NCBI GenBank assembly: GCA_003650925.1
Contig: QMSP01000002.1
Span: 62,001 to 126,000 of the forward strand
Direction of reading: 5' to 3'
Length of the DNA: 64,000 nt
From: Thermoprotei archaeon
GTDB taxonomy: Archaea; Thermoproteota; Thermoprotei; QMSL01
Both the position numbers and the translations under genes were made by a program. A model generated the notes under the pieces. The model was not told the DNA's origin. It ran no database searches and saw only the letters and a program-made list of their open reading frames with translations. How positions within the stretch are numbered: the stretch's first letter is position 1; the number at the start of each line of letters is the position of its first letter. Positions 36,121-46,600 of the stretch are shown one piece after another.

Positions 36121-36510
36121 CTAACCTCCATATAGCTTTATCCTCTTCAGCTTCTCCTTTGCATGGCCATAGACCTCAATCCCTTTATCAATAGCTTCTA
36201 CAATGAACTGGTTACCACTAAGAATACTTTGAACCACTTCATCCATGCTGTATATTGATATCTCCACATTAACATCTTTCACAGCCTTCAGGAGAAATCT
36301 ATTATACTTGTCTGGGCTTCTCTCAACTACTATCAATATATCAATATCGCTCATACCTCGAATGAACTTGGAGTTGGCTAAGGAGCCAGTTATGATCACT
36401 GAAATGGGCTTATAGTCCTCGATCATTTTATTTAGTAGATGCTCAAGTTCATCGAGTAAATCACTCGTGGATGGCCTATCAAGGATCTTTCTCAATTTCT
36501 CTCTTAGCAA
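36121..36510 (-). CDS. MNT-type nucleotidyltransferase
   Basis: A 129-residue minimal nucleotidyltransferase with the pol-beta signature GSLANSKFIRGMSDIDILIVV (split: GS, then DxD in SDIDI). Paired with the HEPN gene upstream (32-nt overlap), it forms the widespread MNT/HEPN toxin-antitoxin type in which the nucleotidyltransferase AMPylates and silences the HEPN partner. The start is TTG at 36510, inside the HEPN reading frame; no strong SD. The antitoxin assignment is from family knowledge. Confidence 0.85.
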   Translation of the reverse strand: MLREKLRKILDRPSTSDLLDELEHLLNKMIEDYKPISVIITGSLANSKFIRGMSDIDILIVVERSPDKYNRFLLKAVKDVNVEISIYSMDEVVQSILSGNQFIVEAIDKGIEVYGHAKEKLKRIKLYGG

Positions 36511-36883
36511 ATTCTATCACCTCTCTAGCATGTTCTAGTGCCATTCTTGCATCTTCCTTTGTATAGTGCCTATAAGGTGCACCACTTGGCCATGCATTTG
36601 GATATCTAGTGGGTATGTAAAATCTATCAAGCATGTCAGCTCTTCTTATGAGATCTTCAGAAACATTGAGGTATCCTTTAAGCCTTCGGAGAAGCTCAGC
36701 AACGCTATGCAATACCTCATATCTGCCTATCTTTTTGATCATTAAAGCCTTCACTATTTTCTCACTGGCTTGATGGCAAAAGAAGCATACCTTGCTATAC
36801 CTTCCTAGCTTCATGAGGTCTTCTGCTGTAGCATAATCATCAAGAGCTTCGTCAAGCCAATCGCGATACCTCTCATAGCTCAT
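36479..36883 (-). CDS. HEPN-domain protein
   Basis: A 134-residue helical HEPN protein: DWLDEALDDYATAEDLMKLG, then CFFCHQASEKIVKALMIKKIG, then the RYPNAWPSG motif typical of this subgroup, followed by YTKEDARMALEHAREVIEFA. There is no clear Rx4-6H nuclease motif, so it is probably a non-nuclease member. ATG at 36883 is used rather than TTG 36895, because GAGGAG lies 4 nt before it. It overlaps the MNT gene and is likely its partner. Confidence 0.82.
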   Translation of the reverse strand: MSYERYRDWLDEALDDYATAEDLMKLGRYSKVCFFCHQASEKIVKALMIKKIGRYEVLHSVAELLRRLKGYLNVSEDLIRRADMLDRFYIPTRYPNAWPSGAPYRHYTKEDARMALEHAREVIEFAKREIEKDP

Positions 36884-37197
36884 GGTACTCCTCAAACTAC
36901 TAAGACACTTCCAAGCCTAAATATGCTAACGTATGGAACTGCAACTGTTAGAAGCACTTAAGAGACCTATTTCTCTGCACCTCATGAATTCATGATAATG
37001 TGGCGTGGTAGTAACTAAAGAGCTCGCCAAATCTTCAGCGTATGAGGTATGCGTTATCTCAAAATTCTCAGCCTTCCTTTGAATAAGCCTCTTTGAGCAT
37101 GAAGCATCAAAAGCCACACATCTTCAATAAAAGATGTAAATGCATAACATATCTAAGACCTTCTTCCCTCTTAGCTTCAAGTTGAGGAAACCTTTAA
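36884..37197. other. Intergenic stretch between HEPN and Lrp genes
   Basis: About 314 nt. The minus strand holds a 63-codon open frame (36926-37117) whose product is cysteine/serine-rich and matches nothing I know; it lacks an SD. An AT-rich run near 37120-37150 might hold a promoter. No RNA gene or repeat seen. Confidence 0.4.
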
Positions 37198-37638
37198 CTA
37201 AGCCATCTCTTTCAGTATATCAAGTACTATTGATGGACATACTCTTCTAACACCAGAGAGTTTAGCTATCTCTTCATGTATCTTAGAGAGACCATCACCA
37301 TCTCTAGCCCATATTACAGCTATTACTGCATGATCGCCTGACGCTAGAGCCAGATACTTGACATAGTCCCTCTCCTTCAAGTAAGCTGTAACTTTAAAAA
37401 GATGTTCAGGTTCGACGTCTATGCCCGTAATGGATATGGAATCACAGCCTAACTTTCGAGGATCCACTATAGCAGTATAGCCTTTAATCACGCCAAGCTG
37501 CTCGAGCTTCTTTACCCTCTTCATAACAGCCACATCGCTCATTCCTATTACACGAGCTATCTCACTATAGGAAGCTCTAGCATTTCTCCTTAGGAGCTCA
37601 AGTATCTTCCTATCTTTGTCATCTATTAAGAATATCAT
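37198..37638 (-). CDS. Lrp/AsnC-family regulator
   Basis: A 146-residue transcription regulator: an N-terminal winged helix (DDKDRKILELLRRNARASYS; EIARVIGMSDVAVMKRVKKL; LGVIKGYTAIVDPRKLG) and a C-terminal RAM (ligand-binding) domain with its GDHAVIAVIWARD beta-strand. The frame is open back to a TTG at 37683, but the family begins about ten residues before the first helix, so the ATG at 37638 is preferred (GTGGG just before it). Target genes are not evident; the neighbour downstream is not on the same strand. Confidence 0.9.
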   Translation of the reverse strand: MIFLIDDKDRKILELLRRNARASYSEIARVIGMSDVAVMKRVKKLEQLGVIKGYTAIVDPRKLGCDSISITGIDVEPEHLFKVTAYLKERDYVKYLALASGDHAVIAVIWARDGDGLSKIHEEIAKLSGVRRVCPSIVLDILKEMA

Positions 37639-37982
37639 CCCACAGTTATAGTAATCAATGCTCCTAGTTAAGATTTCTAACAATTATGTTTTATTTTCCC
37701 TATTAAAAATGTAGAGCTAATTAAAAATTTCTCAGAATGGCTCATTGTTCTTTTCATCATATATCATACAAATATGCCCCTAGGGATAGACAACATGACC
37801 ATGGTCCAAATGTCAATGCTCTTCAAAGGCTACGCTATCTATGCCCGGGGCAAAAGCCACTATACAATACAGATGTTTGATAACAAAACTAATATGGTTA
37901 ATATTTCTAACTTTTTATTTCTAATCTCTAGCCAATATATTGAAATATTGAATAATATCATATTGAAATATTAAGCTTATAG

Positions 37983-38367
37983 GTGTGCTATTCACAAGGT
38001 CACTTGGGATTCTTCATGGAGCTCAAGAGATATATCGAGAAGTGGACTAGGGGAGAGGCCAGCGAGATTATGGAGTACCTTGCTGCATCTATAGTAGCCG
38101 AAGAACAAGGGCTTATTGAGGTCTCTCAAGACCATAGCTTTTGAGGAAGCATGGCATGGTGCCAAAGCCCTTGTACAAGAAGGTAAGATAAAGGACTTGG
38201 AGGAGTTTATAGAGCATAGGATCAAGGAGGAGAAGGAAGCTGCTAAGGAGAGACATGATGAGGCCAGTCATCATGATGAGCCTTAGAGAACTATGTTTGA
38301 GTATACTGCAAGAGATGAAGGGAGACATGCAAGAATACTCGAAGGTATTCTCAAAAAGCTTGGATAG
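37983..38367 (+). pseudogene. Broken rubrerythrin/ferritin-like gene
   Basis: Three pieces of one four-helix-bundle protein lie in order. From GTG 37983 or ATG 38016: EIMEYLAASIVAEEQGLIEV, ending in a stop soon after about 38130. In a shifted frame from there: LKTIAFEEAWHGAKALVQEG then a charged linker, ending at TAG 38284-38286. In the same frame after the TAG: FEYTARDEGRHARILEGILK to TAG 38365-38367. The Glu-x-x-His pattern (EEAWH, DEGRH) is that of rubrerythrin diiron sites. One frameshift and one in-frame stop break it, so it is called a pseudogene; sequencing error cannot be excluded for the frameshift. The upstream region 37684-37982 is AT-rich and holds no convincing gene. Confidence 0.7.
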
Positions 38368-38393
38368 TCCAGACATCTAGGGGTTGAAGTTCC

Positions 38394-41300
38394 TTAAGTT
38401 TTTCTATAAGCAGCCCTCTGCGCCTTATGTGCCATCACTACAAGAACTATGACCAGCATCAATATGATAGTCATAGTTGAAGTATAGATTATCCAGGTGG
38501 GCCTCTCCTTTACAGTGAAGCTATCAGATAATCCATCTACATGCACTCTGTATACTCCTTCCTCTAGACCCTCAGTGTTTATGGTGAAGTTTACCTTCTT
38601 TACCTGCAGAGGCTCTAAGAATATCGTCTTGGCCAAAGTTATCCGTTGGTCGATTACTACACGTATCACGTGAATCGTTGATAAGTTCCCAGTGTTGGCT
38701 ATGTTTACTGTAATGTATACCACATCGCCACGATATACCTCCTTAGGGCTTATAATGAGCCCCTCGTATCTGATGAGTGGAATTCTGGCCCTCTTGAAGC
38801 CGTGATATGGGTCATACTTCACATCTTCAAATGGAAATCCATCCCCATGAACTACTCTGCATGATACTCTCCAATGACCCAAAGCCCCTTCTACCTTGAC
38901 TAATATCTTGTTCCATCCTTTTCTTAAGTTAATGACAACTCTGAACTTATCCTCATAGAAATCGCTATGATAGTAGTGCCAGCTGAACACCAGCTCATCA
39001 TTGATCCATACTCTGCATCCACCACTAGTTCCGATCATCAGGTAGGCCTTCCTCTCCTTAGGGCTGAAGACGTAGTTAAGTAGGTAGGCTATACCATAAT
39101 TAGTACCGAGGAGTTTGTACATATCAAAAACTCTTCCTTTGACACTAATCCACTTGTAAGTCTTTCCATTGACTAGATAAGAGGCATTAATGGCAATCTC
39201 AGGAGGATACCTGTCGACTATTAGAGACTCATCCATCCTATTGGGAAAAGGCCCCATGATGAGCCACTCCACCTCGTTCTCTTTCCTCATCAACGTTTCA
39301 AGAGCTTCGTTTGATAGTTGTCTTGGCCTAACAGGCTCGAAGGTTATGACACTGCTTATCCAGCTAAGCGCTACCTCCTCTACAAAGCCCTCACACATTT
39401 CGGGAAAAGGCGTTATCATACCAAAGTAGAGGTCTTCACCATTGTCTCCCCAGAACCTCCAGACAGGTATAGCCCAAGGTCCTCTAAGAGTTAGAACTAG
39501 GTCACAATCGTGTATAGGCTCTACTACGCCATATCTCCACCCACCTGTTCGATCAAGACCAGGAACGAATTCAGAGGGCGGCCCCTCTTTTGGAATTATA
39601 CGAACATACTCATGTTGAGTTGACGTGCGAATGTACGATATCATAGCTGCAACAATTCCTGATGGAGGCCCTTCGATGTCTTCAGGTCTGCATATCTTTG
39701 CAAGTTCCTCAGGCCTTTCATCAAGCAGAAGTGAGCGTAGCCTGATAAATGAAGGAAGTATGTGTGAATCATCTACACACATATGATCCTTGAATCTACC
39801 CCATCCAAGCTCTGGATCATTCAACTCAGCCTCAACAGCTCTATGAAGGGGCTCAGTCTCCCTATAGAATCGAGCTGTATCAAGGCATTGAAAACGAACC
39901 CAACGATTCAAGTACTGCCTCTCAGGTGTCTCCTTTGGATACCTAGGCCCATCTATTTGCCATCCAGCTGTCTCCCCCCAAATATTGGTTAGGAATACTC
40001 TTTCATCCATGGGCTCTGGCCTATCATGGGGTCTATGTTCGTAGAAATACTTAGCGCCTAGGGACATTACGAAGTGAATGACTAATTCCTTGGCAAAGCA
40101 ATAGGCCGCGAAGTTATAGTAGTCTATGTCGCTGACTATCCATGCCATGCGAGCAATAGCAATACAGGGAGGCGCCATATCTCCCATCTCAGCTATAGCA
40201 TATCGACCCCAGCCCTGCCATCTCATCTCCTCAGGTAGAACGAAGAATCTCTTGATAAGATCCCACCTCTCCTTTATCAAATCCCAGTCCCCAGTGAATT
40301 GTGCATAAGCCCATATCGTCTGCAGTAGATTAGTAGAGAACTTTCCTGCATCTCCCCAGCTTCCCCAAGAACCTATTCCTGGGCCATGTAGCAATAATTT
40401 GCCTCTGTGCGGGTCATAGGGTTTAGGAGTTAGCACAAAGTCTTCGAAATACTTCCTAAGACATGACTTTACAACTTCTCTGGTCCTTTCATCAAGATAT
40501 GGAAGAGCCCTGCAATACCATATATCTCCCATTACAGCCCAGCAGTAGTTGGTTTCCTGTGGACGCTTAGTCCATATACCTCCTCCGTGGTCTATGTCAA
40601 ATTCTCCAGGCTTAGGAAAGCGCCACTTCATAGTATCTCTAAGCCTCCTCAGAGCTTCTACTGCGACCTCATCATCCGGGTCAGGCATCTTAGGCATCTC
40701 CATCTCGTTTATGTACTGAAGAACTCTAAACCTCAGCTCGATAACATCAGTCCCTATTGCTCCCATTAATGGGCCATAAGGCGTATAGAGGTCTGGATCA
40801 TAGATTTCATGAGATAATTCAACAGGAAATCCATAAAGCCATGCTAGAGCTAATGTTGGAGATAGAGGAGCGAACTTAAGAGGCTTTGTACCCCACTCAT
40901 CCTCAAAGCATAGCCACACATACTTCTCTCTAATAATGACCAGGTCTCTGCTCCTATCGATAGAGAATGTCTCCCACATGCCAGCGGGATAGCAGAGAAA
41001 GGTTCTGCACCAGAACTCACATCTCCTGACTATATCGTCAGGTAGTGTTCGCTTCTCTTTCCACTCCCAGGTCCTTATAGAGCTAGCCTTTGGGCCAAAT
41101 ATTGGCGAATTCCTCATGCTCTTCTGAGGGACCTTAAGATAGCCGAAAAGAGGCATTGCAGCTATGTATCCAGTATCATCCTCTTCATAAAGAATCTCGA
41201 GATAGTCCTCTGTAAGCCTGATCAGAAGTGGTCTCCTCTGCAAGCATATGAGCCATGGAACATCAAAGAGATCCCATCCTTCAGCTCCTGTGAAGCTAAG

Positions 41301-41672
41301 GACTATCCATGGCCTCTTCATCTCGTCTCCTTCAATATGTCCTCCTCTCTCTATCATCTTCACTCCATGTTGAGTCATTACAAATAGACAAGTTGGAGGA
41401 CCTCTTCCATATTCTCTGATGTTATAAAAGAATAGAATTCTATGGCTTCTAGCTCTCATGAGCCAAGCTGGACTTGCAGCACTCCTCAGAACCCAGAAAG
41501 GCTTCTTACGCCATTCTCCCTCATGTACAAGCCTTGGATCAAAGGCTGACTTTATGGAGCTATGATTGAAGGCATCAGTATAGCTATTCTTGAATGTAGA
41601 GAAGACTGCAAGTGTCAGAACTAGCACCAATAACGTTGCATAAGCTCGCTCATGGGGCTCAGCATTGGCCAA
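38394..41672 (-). CDS. Surface glycosidase-like protein, membrane anchored
   Basis: A 1092-residue protein. Signal peptide or anchor at 10-26; a long N-terminal and central region (about 60-780) rich in aromatic and acidic residues with the feel of an alpha/alpha toroid glycosidase (GIGSWGSWGDAGKFSTNLLQ, TNIWGETAGWQIDGPRYP); a beta domain opening with LIMGPFPNRMDE (about 820-965) as in many carbohydrate-active enzymes; a CARDB-like beta domain (about 970-1045); a C-terminal membrane helix (about 1050-1075). The family is not pinned down. TTG start with GGGGATG 5 nt before it. It diverges from the glycosidase at 41884; together they suggest outside-to-inside glycan breakdown. Confidence 0.65.
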   Translation of the reverse strand: MANAEPHERAYATLLVLVLTLAVFSTFKNSYTDAFNHSSIKSAFDPRLVHEGEWRKKPFWVLRSAASPAWLMRARSHRILFFYNIREYGRGPPTCLFVMTQHGVKMIERGGHIEGDEMKRPWIVLSFTGAEGWDLFDVPWLICLQRRPLLIRLTEDYLEILYEEDDTGYIAAMPLFGYLKVPQKSMRNSPIFGPKASSIRTWEWKEKRTLPDDIVRRCEFWCRTFLCYPAGMWETFSIDRSRDLVIIREKYVWLCFEDEWGTKPLKFAPLSPTLALAWLYGFPVELSHEIYDPDLYTPYGPLMGAIGTDVIELRFRVLQYINEMEMPKMPDPDDEVAVEALRRLRDTMKWRFPKPGEFDIDHGGGIWTKRPQETNYCWAVMGDIWYCRALPYLDERTREVVKSCLRKYFEDFVLTPKPYDPHRGKLLLHGPGIGSWGSWGDAGKFSTNLLQTIWAYAQFTGDWDLIKERWDLIKRFFVLPEEMRWQGWGRYAIAEMGDMAPPCIAIARMAWIVSDIDYYNFAAYCFAKELVIHFVMSLGAKYFYEHRPHDRPEPMDERVFLTNIWGETAGWQIDGPRYPKETPERQYLNRWVRFQCLDTARFYRETEPLHRAVEAELNDPELGWGRFKDHMCVDDSHILPSFIRLRSLLLDERPEELAKICRPEDIEGPPSGIVAAMISYIRTSTQHEYVRIIPKEGPPSEFVPGLDRTGGWRYGVVEPIHDCDLVLTLRGPWAIPVWRFWGDNGEDLYFGMITPFPEMCEGFVEEVALSWISSVITFEPVRPRQLSNEALETLMRKENEVEWLIMGPFPNRMDESLIVDRYPPEIAINASYLVNGKTYKWISVKGRVFDMYKLLGTNYGIAYLLNYVFSPKERKAYLMIGTSGGCRVWINDELVFSWHYYHSDFYEDKFRVVINLRKGWNKILVKVEGALGHWRVSCRVVHGDGFPFEDVKYDPYHGFKRARIPLIRYEGLIISPKEVYRGDVVYITVNIANTGNLSTIHVIRVVIDQRITLAKTIFLEPLQVKKVNFTINTEGLEEGVYRVHVDGLSDSFTVKERPTWIIYTSTMTIILMLVIVLVVMAHKAQRAAYRKT

Positions 41673-41883
41673 TGTACATCCCCAGAGTCATTATTCCCAA
41701 TAGAGTATAACTAACATGAGTTTATTAGTTCTACTAGCTCAAATATGCAGGTCTCCTCATGTATCTCGGCATGCTCTCGATCTGTCAATGCCAAAACATA
41801 ATATGTGCTGTTCTTCAAGTAGTTTTCTGATTAATATTAAATACTACATTTAGTGGTGTATTAAGTATATCTATTATAAAAGC
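41673..41883. promoter_or_regulatory. Divergent promoter region with an 11-nt inverted repeat
   Basis: The gap between the two divergent glycan genes contains the palindrome ACATAATATGT (41796-41806: arms ACATA and TATGT about one central base), roughly midway and within reach of both starts. TATA-like ATATTAAATA lies at about 41835-41846 for the right-hand gene. It is a candidate operator for a regulator, perhaps the TrmB-type protein at 52590, but the sequence alone does not show that. Confidence 0.35.
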
Positions 41884-43590
41884 ATGTCTTTAGTGCATGA
41901 TCATAGGGCAGTGTTTAATATTTTGGAGCTTATGACAGCTGAAGTTAAAAGACTAAAAGCTTTAGCACATAAAGTAGTAGACGTGCACAGGCTAAGCTTT
42001 AGATTCGGCGATGTATTCATGGAATTCAAGGGATTTCAGCTAGCCTTCAGAGTATACACAATGCATAATGTGTACACACTGCACAAGCCTAAGGTAGAGA
42101 AATACCACGATAAGATGAAGGTCAAAAGCAGGGAATACGCCTATGCTGGAGGGCAAAAGAAGTGCTCTGGCCTCTTCGAAGCCACTCTGGTGGAGGACGA
42201 GGGTTCGGTCCTCATTGAAGCAAGAGCTGAGCATGATGAAGTCATAAAGTGTTATGGTATTCTGCTGAAGGACCTGGAGTATGGAAAAATCCTCGACACG
42301 GACTGGAGCTTCAAGGATCCAGAAGGAGTTATTGTCTTCTCCTATCCTTGGATATGGCTGAGTATGACCAGGTATCTTCCATCGCCCATCTTCTTCATAG
42401 AACACTTAGGCAAGGAGTACACCTTTGCGCTAAGCTTGGATGACAAAGTAAGGCCCAAGCGCTTCAGAGTGGTTAATCATGGTAGGAAGCTGGAGCTTGC
42501 ACTGTTCCATGAAGAGGACGCAAGATTAATGAGCACTCATCTAGAATCACCCCCCTGGAGAATAGGGAGAACGAAGAAGCCTGAGCTAGTCATAGAGGAG
42601 AGAATGAAACTTATGGAGGAAAAATGGGGACTGAAGCCATGGGAGATTAGAGACGATGTACCTTCATGGGCCAGAAGAGTATGCCTTGTGGTAAACTTGC
42701 ACTTCAAACACTGGACTGGCTATGCGTTTAACACCTACAAGACAGCAGCTGAAGCCTTAAACTGGATAGCTGAAAGGATAAGTGGAGAGAACGTCCTGGT
42801 GTACATGCCTGGATGGGACGGACGTTATTACTATGACTATCCCATCATGGAGCCAGACCCTGAGCTTGGAGGCAAAGAAGGCTTCAAGCAGTTGATAGAG
42901 CATGCTCATAGCCTTGGAATGCACGTAGTTCCCATGACAAGCGCCGTGGCCGTGGGCTTCTCCCACATAGAGAAGCTAGGCTTCAAAGATGCTATAGTGA
43001 TGGATAAGTATGGCAATAGACTGTACGAGAACTGGGTTGATTGGGATGAAGATGGGGAAAGGGACAACATATGGTATCCTGTAAACCTTGGCCATCCTGC
43101 TGTTAAAAAGTACTTCATAGACAAGATATCAAGCCTTATAGACGAGTATCAAGTCGATGGCATATTCCTTGACATATGCCACTTCTATGAGAATGACCCA
43201 CGCTATAGCTTCTATGAAGGGCTTAGGGACATAATAGCCTCTCTTCTGAGCAAATACAAAGGCAAGATACTCATCATGGGAGAGTGCTGGTATGATGCAC
43301 TACTGCCCATCATACCCATGACACACTCCCACAATCTAATGCCTAAGAACTGGCCGTACTTCTACCTCAAGTATGCTAGGATGACATATCACCTGTCATG
43401 GCCTGCCCCAGGCAGTGGAAGCACTGGAGTACATGAGAAAGGCTTTGGCAAGTTTGAGCTTCCAAGACTAGACGCAGAGATAATTCCCACACTGACAATA
43501 GTTGATGACACCTTGACAAAGTACAGAGACCAGGCTGAGAAAGTGATTGAAATAGCCAAAGAGTGGGGAGCTAAAAGAGGAATTCTATGA
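41884..43590 (+). CDS. TIM-barrel glycoside hydrolase-like enzyme
   Basis: A 568-residue cytoplasmic protein with no signal peptide. N-terminal beta domain (about 1-240); TIM-barrel region (about 265-540) with MPGWDGRYYYDYPIMEPDP, HSLGMHVVPMTSAVAVGFS, YQVDGIFLDICHFYENDP and KILIMGECWYDALLP; Asp in DGIFLDI and Glu in GECW are candidates for nucleophile and acid. It resembles glycosidases of the alpha-amylase/DUF6259-like kind without a firm family. Divergent from the surface glycosidase-like gene. Its products probably derive from oligosaccharides imported by neighbouring transporters. Confidence 0.7.
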   Translation: MSLVHDHRAVFNILELMTAEVKRLKALAHKVVDVHRLSFRFGDVFMEFKGFQLAFRVYTMHNVYTLHKPKVEKYHDKMKVKSREYAYAGGQKKCSGLFEATLVEDEGSVLIEARAEHDEVIKCYGILLKDLEYGKILDTDWSFKDPEGVIVFSYPWIWLSMTRYLPSPIFFIEHLGKEYTFALSLDDKVRPKRFRVVNHGRKLELALFHEEDARLMSTHLESPPWRIGRTKKPELVIEERMKLMEEKWGLKPWEIRDDVPSWARRVCLVVNLHFKHWTGYAFNTYKTAAEALNWIAERISGENVLVYMPGWDGRYYYDYPIMEPDPELGGKEGFKQLIEHAHSLGMHVVPMTSAVAVGFSHIEKLGFKDAIVMDKYGNRLYENWVDWDEDGERDNIWYPVNLGHPAVKKYFIDKISSLIDEYQVDGIFLDICHFYENDPRYSFYEGLRDIIASLLSKYKGKILIMGECWYDALLPIIPMTHSHNLMPKNWPYFYLKYARMTYHLSWPAPGSGSTGVHEKGFGKFELPRLDAEIIPTLTIVDDTLTKYRDQAEKVIEIAKEWGAKRGIL

Positions 43591-43616
43591 TGCATCAAGG
43601 AGAAGTTGTGATTTCT

Positions 43617-46600
43617 TCAACCCCTTACCATCCCTATGTACTTGGCCTGTTGGTCTGGGGGTAGTGAACGCCATATGAGCAGCTGCTTTCTGAGGTCGTC
43701 TATGAAGAAGAAGTTTGATCTGATCCAAGTCTCTCTAGGTCCTGATACTCTCTTCAGCTTTATCGAGAATATTATCTCCTTAGGCCCTATCCTAACAGCC
43801 TCGACCTTTGCTATCTGCTGTATTTTGGCCTCAAAGGGTGCTAGACTCACCTTCATAGTAAGGTAGGTGGCCTTTGGTGCATAGTCTATCTCGGTCACTA
43901 TGAAAGTTCTCTTCTCTCTTCCCACTGCTTTGTAGTATTCATTCAGATATGCTATTATTGCCTTGGCCTCTGTCATGCTTGGTATCCTCATCATCAAAGG
44001 TATCTCCCATTCATCGCCCTTGGGCTTTGTTGGCAGCTCCCATCTTCTTCTAAGCGAAGGAGTCACAAGCTTGCTGGCCTGTAGAGCTGGATATGTAGCC
44101 GCTAGTAGCGTTACAAGCATTATGACCACTGCTGGATACACAACGGCTATGGAGGCGAAGTTAAATACGAAGTCTGGTGGAAGTACTCTCATCTTGATGA
44201 GCAGCTGGTTTATGAAGAACCCTAGGAAGTATCCACTAACGATACCTATGAGTGAATATGATAATGCCTCAGCGAAGGTGAAGAACACGATGTCAAATGG
44301 AGAGAATCCAAGTGTGCTAAAGATTTTTATCTCATTCCTCCTATCCCTGATGTTAGCAATAAAGGTCAGGGCTATGTTGAGAGCACCTATTACGAGCACT
44401 ATTGAGATGCTCCCCATGCCCAATATGGCAAACGTCCTCACAGATGAGGCTTGGTATACTACGCCATTCCATCCTATGAAGACGTTCAGATCAAGAGGCA
44501 CTATAAGCTCTTCTGCTATAGTGCGTAAGGCATCGAAGTTTATCTCACCTACGGGAAGCAACACTATAGAGCTTACATAGCCTCCCATTTCAAGAGCTCT
44601 TTGATATGGAATGATCACTACTCTATCCCATGAAAGCGTTGGAGGAAGCATTGCTGCCTGCGTTGCTATGGTGATGCCTCTGCCTAGCTCAGGAACATAG
44701 AGTGGATCTACAGGCGTCGGGGCTCTTCCATCTAAGTCCTTAAAGGCACTGATGCTCTTCATGTCAAGAAGAGCTACTACAGTGAAGTTCAGCCCATCTA
44801 TTTCAACCGTATCCCCTAGGCTTACATTAAGTCTCTTAGCCAGAACATCAGGAATTATTATCCAGTGCTCAGACTCCTTAAACCCATTGAAGCTGCCTAT
44901 ACAGGCATTAGCCAGCAGAAGCTCTACTTCAGTAGCACTTAGTCCCAGAATAGCTGTTATCTCTGTAGCAGGACCATCAGGTTGCTTGGTAACAGTAGTG
45001 TAAACTCCCTTGGGGAATTTGCTCTGAGGATAGTACCATACCCTTGGACATACAGCTAAGGCCTCATGAGCGAAATACCTGATGAGGCCTATGGTGTGCT
45101 GATCTAGAATATCTCTAGGTGGTATGCCTATGCCGCTCTTTATCAAGATCCCGTTGTAAAGCCCTGGAACCTCCTTTCTAACCAATGTCACCATGTATGT
45201 ATATGATGTCGAAGAGAGGGAGATCAAGGCCGATACCATGACTATAACCGTTATCATGGTTAGAACCGTCCTTAGAGGTCTCTTCCTCATGTACTCCAAG
45301 GAGTAAGAGAAGGATACAGCCAGCTCAGAGAACCTATCCACTTCTATCACGTGTATTCCCAGTAGTCTCCTGCTTATCTCCTTCCTTATTCTTTCAGCTC
45401 TTGAGATCGAGAACATGACTAGTATTGTGAAGAGCACAAGCAATATAGAGCCAAGCACGCTCATGCTGGCGTTGCTCATGATCATCAGCACTGGATGCAC
45501 CATGTAGAGGAGGCTCATCAGGACAACAGCTATGACTATGAGGGTTATAATGCGCCTATATCCTCTACCCTTAGTAGTCAATCTTTCAAGGAAGAATGTT
45601 GAAAGAAGAGTTATTGAGAAGAGGAAGAGGCCTGTTATGGCACTATCGTCTATGAGTAACATGGTGTCCATGTAGGCTCTATAAGCCCACATAAGCGCTA
45701 ATATGCTAGCTCTGTATGCCTCACTGTACCTCCTCTCTCTCAGCATCTCCTGGCAGAGCAGTAGGTATCTTTTAGCCTTGGCAAGAAACTCCTCTATGCT
45801 GAGGTTCCTCACAAATCTTTCCTTCAGCTTATTGTACCTATCGATGGTGAGCCAGTATAGGTCATAGGCATAACGATACGCCGTGAAGTTGAACCTCAAG
45901 TTTCTTCTGACATGAATGCCATATCCTTCAGGAGTTTCCTCTGAGGAGTTAGTGACCACAAGCACTGGCTTTGGAGAGGGGGGTAAGGCCATGCCTCCTC
46001 TTCTGACTATTATGGATATAACAGATCCCTCAGGCATGAACACCATGGCTAGAGGCTCTCTTTCATTGAAGTATATTCCATAGGCGAAGGGCTCATTCTT
46101 GCCATAGAAATCATACACCTCAACAGAAGCACCGATCGCCTTCAAGGCTTGGAAAGGCATGTGCACATCCTGAGTAGCAAAGCCTGAGGCCATGAGCGGA
46201 TCTACTAAGTCAAATATGGTTATAGAGTAACACTTGAATGATACAGTGCTCACATTAACTGGATGGTTTATGATGTAGTAATCCATAGGTATGGACTTCT
46301 CTCCATAGATACCCTTGTCAGGAGCATACTCTATGTGTCCTTTCTCATCTAGAAGCCATGCCTCAACACGCCAAACCCTACTCACGACTCCTTTGGCAAG
46401 ACCAGGAGTTGGCCTTTGCTCTACTCCTCCTATGAGAGAAGCAGCTATGAGAGGTGATGGAACTATGCCATGGATCGTGAACTCACCTTCTTCATCAGCT
46501 ATTTCAACTATCTTGGCGAAGGGATTCTCGTTCCCAGGAATGTATACTCTCACTATAGCCTTGGGGAGAGGCGAGTACCATCCCTTCTCAGGATCAAATC

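Noticed and set aside
36926-37117. A 63-codon minus-strand frame between HEPN and Lrp genes
   Set aside because: No SD and no recognisable product; could be a decayed gene but support is too weak.
37774-37974. A 66-residue plus-strand frame in the gap before the broken rubrerythrin-like gene
   Set aside because: AT-rich, no SD, composition unlike neighbours, and no family resemblance; treated as chance.
38281-38289. TAG read as pyrrolysine in the rubrerythrin-like gene
   Set aside because: TAG is a frequent ordinary stop in this window, and the gene also has a frameshift upstream, so pseudogene is the simpler reading.
43963-44580. A 205-residue plus-strand frame antisense to the M28/FtsX gene
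   Set aside because: Low-complexity Ser/Thr/Met-rich shadow of membrane-helix codons on the other strand.
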